Positions 32,676 to 36,937 of a stretch of 36,937 nt of DNA are shown one piece after another. The position numbers and the translations under genes are program-made. Each line of letters opens with the position of its first letter. Within the stretch, counting starts at the first letter, position 1. Source of the DNA: Microcaldota archaeon (GTDB lineage: Archaea; Micrarchaeota; Micrarchaeia; Anstonellales; JAGGTN01); NCBI GenBank assembly GCA_021163645.1, contig JAGGTN010000002.1:1-36937 (forward strand), in the 5' to 3' direction. The notes beneath the pieces were generated by a model. That model worked only from the letters and a program-made list of their open reading frames with translations, had not been told where the DNA came from and did not search any database.

Positions 32676-33085
32676 ATAAATATCTAAATAATTTAATTTT
32701 TAAAGTTTATTTAAGCTTTTTACCTCAATTCTTTCTCTTAATATTTGTTTTTATCCTTTCAGGTAAATAGATTAACTTAATCAACATAACCTCTCTCAAC
32801 ATCGTTACTTAATTAATTTCAACAATCCAACACCAAACCAAACCATCCCAAAAACCAACCAATCAAACAAAAAAATCAAAACCAAACCCCAACCCAAAGA
32901 CCAACCCCAACTCAACCACCCCAAAAAAAGCCCAAAATCACCCAAAAAAATCAAACAGATAAAAATCAGGCAAACAAGGATAGAACATAACCAGTAAAAA
33001 TCTAAGCGCCTGAGTATTTGCAATAATAATATAAATCTTATCATGTCTATTTTTAATAGATAGTTTAATCAGATGAGGTGGTTAT
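32676..33085. other. Intergenic region with C/A-tract copy 4
   Basis: AT-rich stretch, then TTAACTTAATCAACATAACC (32772-32791), then the C/A tract and its box (32818-32990), and a TATA-like ATAATATAAATC (about 33030) for the next gene. No gene seen. Confidence 0.5.
32818..32990 (+). repeat. C/A-rich tract, copy 4, with end box
   Basis: About 145 nt of C/A repeats with three G (32899, 32930, 32957), ending in the 29-nt box 32962-32990 that is identical to 25355-25383. A 45-nt part (32853-32897) is identical to 21221-21265 in copy 2. Confidence 0.87.
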
Positions 33086-35116
33086 GTGAAATTGGAAGGA
33101 TTTGCTGTTATTCTAGTTTTTAGTTTGATGTTCTTCATGCTTGGTTGTGTTGGGCAAGGACAACAGAATGCAAATGAATCAATATGTCCTGAAGGATTTC
33201 ACTTGATAAATGGGACTTGTGTCCCTTCAGAAAACCAATCTAAGGTGATTTTGACGTTAAGTCCAGGTCAAGAATTTTCAATATCTAATAATAATTTCAT
33301 TCTAGATAATATTCTCTATGACTCTTCTATAAGGAACGGAACCTGTGTTCTCAATGATATAACAGCAATCATTAAAAAGAAGATAAATGAAACTTCTTCT
33401 GAAACCTATTCAATAGATTTAAATGGCCAACTACAATTGGGAGACAGGTCGATAACTTTCAGCGCACTGAATTATTCAAGTTTTATTAAAAGTGGAGAAT
33501 GCAAAGCGAAAAACATTGATGTAACATTTAGTGTTAAAACTCCTGAGTATGATAAAGATTCATTCACACTTGGATTAGATGATACTCATGATTTACCATC
33601 GGGGGACGAATTATCTGTTGATTCGATCAAATATTCCTCTAATTTTGATGATAGTATAGACTTAACTATAAGCTTAGATGAAAATGAAGACAGTCATATT
33701 TCCAGTGATTTAAGGATAGTTTATCTAGATACTATTGTGCAGACAGAAAGAGGGGATGAGCAAGAAGTGAATATAACGCGTGGGGAAGGTCAGATGGCCT
33801 CCTTACCCGGAGATTATTCACTGGAGATCACGAGCATTGATATGACAGTAAACCCTCCTGATTCTAATATTGAAACGAACAACTATGAAAAAGGAAATTC
33901 TACTACTTTTAGTGATGATACAACGATGCAAGTAGATGATATAATCATCAATATGACAAATTGTAGTGATACCTGTTCTATAATCAATAAGACAGTAAGA
34001 TTAAAGGTAAGACCAGAGGGAACAGGGAGTTATGAATATTATAATCTATCAGAGGGTGACACCATCAATGCGAGTGCATTAATAGTGATAGAAATAGTAT
34101 CAATAGATGCTGATACATATTGTTATAATAACACAGAAACAAATGAAACAGAATGCAGATATGAAAATGCTACTGTTGAATTGAGGGAAACAACCTATAA
34201 TGAACATTGTAGTGTCAGCGATAAACATATTGATGTGAGATTGATAAGACCTGATACATCTGATGAAACGGCGACCTTAGATTATGGGGAGAGGAAAGAA
34301 TTCCTCACTAATGAAGTAATAGAAGCCTTATCAATTACAGGTGACCTTTCTGATTCTTATGGTGGAATGTGTAATCTAACGAATAAAAAGGCGACATTGT
34401 ATATTAAGGTTCCTTCAACATCATATTCCTTATCAAGTGCTAAAGCCAAACTTAAAATAATCTACAAAGGCGATGAATTTGTTAAGACCCTGGGCAAAGA
34501 CCAATCCGTAGAAATAGGGAATGGGATAAACATATCAATCGACGAATTGGATGTCTCATTAGATGAAGATGGTAAAGTGTCTGATGCATCAGCAAAGATT
34601 CATATCACTGCACCAAAGAGATGTCGCGATGTAGGAGCTGAAGCAACACTACGCTATAGCGATAATAATAAAATAAATGTCAGGGAGGGAGATGAGTTTA
34701 CCATCAATGGTTTGAATTATGATGTTGATTCGATAACAGCAACAGTAACACCAGGAGAAAATTCATGTAAAGTGACAAATAAGAAAATAAAACTTAATGA
34801 GTATATCCCAGTGATTAAAAATATTAGTTTGAATATAGGGGAGAACAAAACAATAGGTGATCTGTTGTTAGGCTTATCCGAAGCAAACATAGATGTTTCA
34901 AAGGATACAAATAAGAATTGTATACTCGGAGATAAGGGGATTAAGATATTTTTAATATCTGGTGGGGCAGAGAAGGATATTGATGCTAATGAAGGCGATG
35001 TATACTCTATAGGTGATTATGAAGTTACTGTGGAACAGATTAATGCTGACATTCCAAGCAAAGCTAAGGATAGTTGTGAGATAAATGATTTATCAGCAAC
35101 ATTTGAACTTCAATAA
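33086..35116 (+). CDS. Large lipoprotein with tandem beta-type repeats
   Basis: 676 residues; start GTG 33086 behind GAGGTGG. The signal ends in FMLGC, so Cys21 carries the lipid. A Cys motif CPEGFHLINGTC follows the anchor. The rest is about eight modules of 60-90 residues, each with a G-x-E/D-x-x-x-I-x-x-x-x-Y start and a Cys near a turn (NGTCVLNDITA, SGECKAKNIDV, CSIINKTVRL, MCNLTNKKATL, CKVTNKKIKL, CILGDKGIKI, CEINDLSATF). They are acidic and rich in N-x-S/T. Such chains of beta modules suit a stalk or S-layer-like surface protein. No homologous named domain recognised. Confidence 0.8.
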   Translation: MKLEGFAVILVFSLMFFMLGCVGQGQQNANESICPEGFHLINGTCVPSENQSKVILTLSPGQEFSISNNNFILDNILYDSSIRNGTCVLNDITAIIKKKINETSSETYSIDLNGQLQLGDRSITFSALNYSSFIKSGECKAKNIDVTFSVKTPEYDKDSFTLGLDDTHDLPSGDELSVDSIKYSSNFDDSIDLTISLDENEDSHISSDLRIVYLDTIVQTERGDEQEVNITRGEGQMASLPGDYSLEITSIDMTVNPPDSNIETNNYEKGNSTTFSDDTTMQVDDIIINMTNCSDTCSIINKTVRLKVRPEGTGSYEYYNLSEGDTINASALIVIEIVSIDADTYCYNNTETNETECRYENATVELRETTYNEHCSVSDKHIDVRLIRPDTSDETATLDYGERKEFLTNEVIEALSITGDLSDSYGGMCNLTNKKATLYIKVPSTSYSLSSAKAKLKIIYKGDEFVKTLGKDQSVEIGNGINISIDELDVSLDEDGKVSDASAKIHITAPKRCRDVGAEATLRYSDNNKINVREGDEFTINGLNYDVDSITATVTPGENSCKVTNKKIKLNEYIPVIKNISLNIGENKTIGDLLLGLSEANIDVSKDTNKNCILGDKGIKIFLISGGAEKDIDANEGDVYSIGDYEVTVEQINADIPSKAKDSCEINDLSATFELQ

Positions 35117-35171
35117 TCTTACCTATAGCTTTAAGAGAAAGTTTGAAGAAAAAAGGTGATTAAGGTAAAGT

Positions 35172-35519
35172 TTATTTTTTCTTTCTTTTCCTTATTTTTC
35201 TTTTCTTTGTTCTTTTCTTTTTTGCTTTCTGGGTTCTCTCTGGTTCCATTGATGACATTCCGAGCTCTTTCTCGATGGTTTCGTTTTCTTCAATGTTTTT
35301 AAGTTCGCTATCCAAATTCTTTTGAAAATCATCAAGTTTACCTAGCTCTCTACCAATAAGAGTGACTATCAAACCAATGAATACAACTGCCACTGGGATA
35401 CTGCCGATTATTACTGTCTTGAATGATTCCCAAAATATTGGATAAACTACCAGTAAACTTATCCCTATTGCAATCAATACGATCCCAAGTAGGACGTATA
35501 AAATCCCGCGAATACTCAT
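35172..35519 (-). CDS. Two-helix membrane protein with basic tail
   Basis: 115 residues from ATG 35519 (GGTGATGAT upstream); a frame extending to 35603 has no start signal and would run into the sRNA region. Two membrane helices (about 7-27 and 38-60) are followed by a Glu/Asp/Lys-rich helix and a C-terminal tail of about 20 mostly Lys/Arg residues (KKKRTKKRKIRKRKKK). The tail probably binds nucleic acid or lipids on the cytoplasmic side. Function unknown. TATA-like CTTTTTAAATATT lies about 35 nt upstream. Confidence 0.75.
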   Translation of the reverse strand: MSIRGILYVLLGIVLIAIGISLLVVYPIFWESFKTVIIGSIPVAVVFIGLIVTLIGRELGKLDDFQKNLDSELKNIEENETIEKELGMSSMEPERTQKAKKKRTKKRKIRKRKKK

Positions 35520-35594
35520 ATCATCACCAAATAAATAGATGAAGTAATATTTAAAAAGCTTGTTTAATTTTATGCTCATCATGATTAAATTATT

Positions 35595-35654
35595 TGGGCT
35601 CATCAGCTACTCTTATCATCATAGATCAGCCTGGAGCGGTATAATCATTGCCCA
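35595..35654 (-). ncRNA. Box C/D sRNA
   Basis: On the minus strand: terminal stem TGGGC (35654-35650) with GCCCA (35599-35595); box C ATGATTA (35648-35642, one change from RTGATGA); 12-nt guide TACCGCTCCAGG (35641-35630); box D' CTGA (35629-35626); 3-nt spacer; box C' ATGATGA (35622-35616, perfect); 9-nt guide TAAGAGTAG (35615-35607); box D CTGA (35606-35603). Length 60 nt and box spacing are those of archaeal 2'-O-methylation guides. It lies 28 nt downstream of flpA, which encodes the methyltransferase these RNAs direct, on the same strand. The rRNA or tRNA targets were not identified. Confidence 0.8.
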
Positions 35655-35682
35655 TTATTTGTTAAGTTTCATATTTATATAT

Positions 35683-36396
35683 CTAATGTTTTAATCTCAA
35701 CAACAGAAATAAATGATCCTTTTCATAAGGTTCTAATCTTATCCTCTGAATTATCTTAAATTTATTAGATAATATGTTTTCAACTTTATCATAAACCTTC
35801 TCTGGTTTTTCAGTAACATCAATACTTTGAGATTTAATTGCAATCATAGCATATCCTCTCTTCTTAAGATATACATCAGCATTTTTAATGAGAATCTCAG
35901 CTTGGTCTGGCTGGGCTACATCTTCATAGATTACATCTACCTTTCCATTAATATATTTGGAATAACTCTCTGGTTTTCGTGCATCTGCCATAATCGGAAT
36001 CATATTCTTCCTTATTTTACAGACAGGTATTAGTTTTGCCATCATTTGTGCTGAGAATTCTATGCAGTATACTACCCCTTTTGGCCCAATAATATCAGAT
36101 ACATGTGATGATGTCGTACCAGTTGATGCTCCTAAATAAAGCACACTGCTACCTCTTTTAATAGGCAACTGTTTAAGATTATTCTTTATGGCTGCGGATA
36201 ATTTACTCCTGTACGGAGTCCATGATCTATAATCAACCTTATCATACGAGAATATCTTTTCATTATATACTTTATATCCTTTAACGAGACTCGGTGTAAC
36301 TATCCTACCTCCAAGAAGATAAACATTATCAAATATCTTTTTTGGTGCTCCCAGTTCGTTTTCTTTCTTTTTTTTATTTTTATCTCTGTGTTTCAT
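35683..36396 (-). CDS. flpA: Fibrillarin-like rRNA/tRNA 2'-O-methyltransferase
   Basis: 237 residues, usual length. SAM-binding motif VLYLGASTGTTSSH (85-98), CIEFSA (111-116), MADARKPE (136-143), catalytic region EDVAQPDQ (158-165) and Lys188 in AIKSQSID. The family's N-terminal beta domain (NVYLLGGRIVTPSLVKGYKV) is present after a Lys-rich leader of about 12 residues. FlpA works with Nop5 and L7Ae on box C/D sRNAs; the nop5 gene, commonly adjacent in archaea, is not here, but an sRNA is. Start has GGAGATTGA upstream. A TATA-like element lies between it and the divergent gene at 36491. Confidence 0.96.
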   Translation of the reverse strand: MKHRDKNKKKKENELGAPKKIFDNVYLLGGRIVTPSLVKGYKVYNEKIFSYDKVDYRSWTPYRSKLSAAIKNNLKQLPIKRGSSVLYLGASTGTTSSHVSDIIGPKGVVYCIEFSAQMMAKLIPVCKIRKNMIPIMADARKPESYSKYINGKVDVIYEDVAQPDQAEILIKNADVYLKKRGYAMIAIKSQSIDVTEKPEKVYDKVENILSNKFKIIQRIRLEPYEKDHLFLLLRLKH

Positions 36397-36490
36397 TCAA
36401 TCTCCTCATAAATCAGATTAGAACAGCGAATATTTAAAAAGTTAATTTTCTCTAATAACTAACATAATGTATCTATTATTTGGTGATAAT

Positions 36491-36937
36491 ATGAGAATGC
36501 GAATTTGTGTACTGATTTTATTATTATCTTGGTCTTTTTTATTTGCTGGGATGAATCTTTCTGGGTCAGCGTTAACAGCATCAGATTTCTATTCATTCGC
36601 AACCCCTGGCAGTCATGAATTTGGGGTGAATGGTATTAATAAATATTGGGAAATGCCAAGTTGGTGGACTACCAGAAATGCGAACCCATGCATTCTTAAG
36701 GATGGAAAAGAATATGATACCAATAACCTTCAATGGTCTGTCCGATTTGCTAATTGTGAAGGGAAATCATATTCATATCATAAAAATCTTATTGTTTCTG
36801 CTAACATTGATTCCAGTAATCAGAATGATGCAGTTATGATTAGTCTATTAAATAAACTTGAAGGCGCATCTAACAATATTATAGTACAAGAGAAAGAATT
36901 ATACGACCTTAACAATCAAATAATACCTTTGAGGAAC
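36491..36937 (+). CDS. Secreted protein, cut by window end
   Basis: 149 open codons from ATG 36491 to the end of the window, after a GGTGATAAT ribosome site. The first 30 residues form a signal peptide (ICVLILLLSWSFLFAGMNLS, ending near SGSALTA). The mature part is Trp/Asn-rich (KYWEMPSWWTTRNANPC) with two Cys at about 67 and 88 and polar sequence after that. The C-terminus is missing, so the family cannot be named. A divergent promoter region with flpA contains AATATTTAAAAAG, which could serve both genes. Confidence 0.72.
   Translation, partial: MRMRICVLILLLSWSFLFAGMNLSGSALTASDFYSFATPGSHEFGVNGINKYWEMPSWWTTRNANPCILKDGKEYDTNNLQWSVRFANCEGKSYSYHKNLIVSANIDSSNQNDAVMISLLNKLEGASNNIIVQEKELYDLNNQIIPLRN

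Noticed and set aside
32805-33044. Minus-strand 79-codon hydrophobic frame
   Set aside because: Complement of C/A-tract copy 4; no start signal.
35520-35603. N-terminal extension of the two-helix membrane protein
   Set aside because: GGTGATGAT fixes the start at 35519, and the extension overlaps the box C/D sRNA.

Overview
This AT-rich window is archaeal. It carries DnaG primase, the clamp-loader large subunit RfcL, transcription factor TFE, fibrillarin (FlpA), an archaeal YchF GTPase, a beta-CASP RNase, pilins with class III signal peptides, tRNAs with bulge-helix-bulge introns, and TATA-driven leaderless genes. The AT-rich composition, many Cys/Asn-rich lipoproteins and small basic orphan proteins suggest a DPANN-type lineage, but no rRNA or other decisive marker is present, so this is inference.

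Layout. 1-300: the start of a pilin gene (minus) behind a tRNA-Arg(TCT) with two introns. 560-800: a small orphan with a Cas2-like fold outline. 1088-8018: a type IV pilus locus, with a small alpha/beta protein, a KaiC-like ATPase, five pilin-like or membrane-anchored proteins, a winged-helix/VirB11-type ATPase and two single-domain TadC-like membrane proteins. 8045-12420: a secreted hypothetical, a PrsW protease, a major-pilin candidate, a KaiC paralogue with degraded ATP-binding motifs, and a PRC-barrel protein. 12729-18398: a thioredoxin-like lipoprotein, TFE with a long lysine-rich N-terminus, two small Cys-containing exported proteins and an 809-residue membrane protein. 18466-25052: information processing, with an intron-containing tRNA-Val(TAC), a DUF167-dnaG operon behind a structured leader, a CBS/zinc protein, a PIN protein, RfcL and YchF. 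25793-36937: lipoproteins, YjbQ, beta-CASP RNase, two small metalloproteases, a glycosyltransferase, flpA with a box C/D sRNA just downstream of it, and a secreted protein cut by the window end.

Patterns. Operon-internal genes use a GGTGAT-type ribosome site 3-5 nt before the start. First genes often start about 25 nt after a TATA element and look leaderless. Both tRNAs have an intron at the same T-loop position (59/60). Four intergenic regions hold a family of nearly G-free C/A tracts, all in one orientation; two end in an identical 29-nt box and a third in a variant of it. Two further families of 71-74 bp noncoding repeats occur twice each. These repeats, the T-loop introns and the sRNA are the least ordinary parts of the window.
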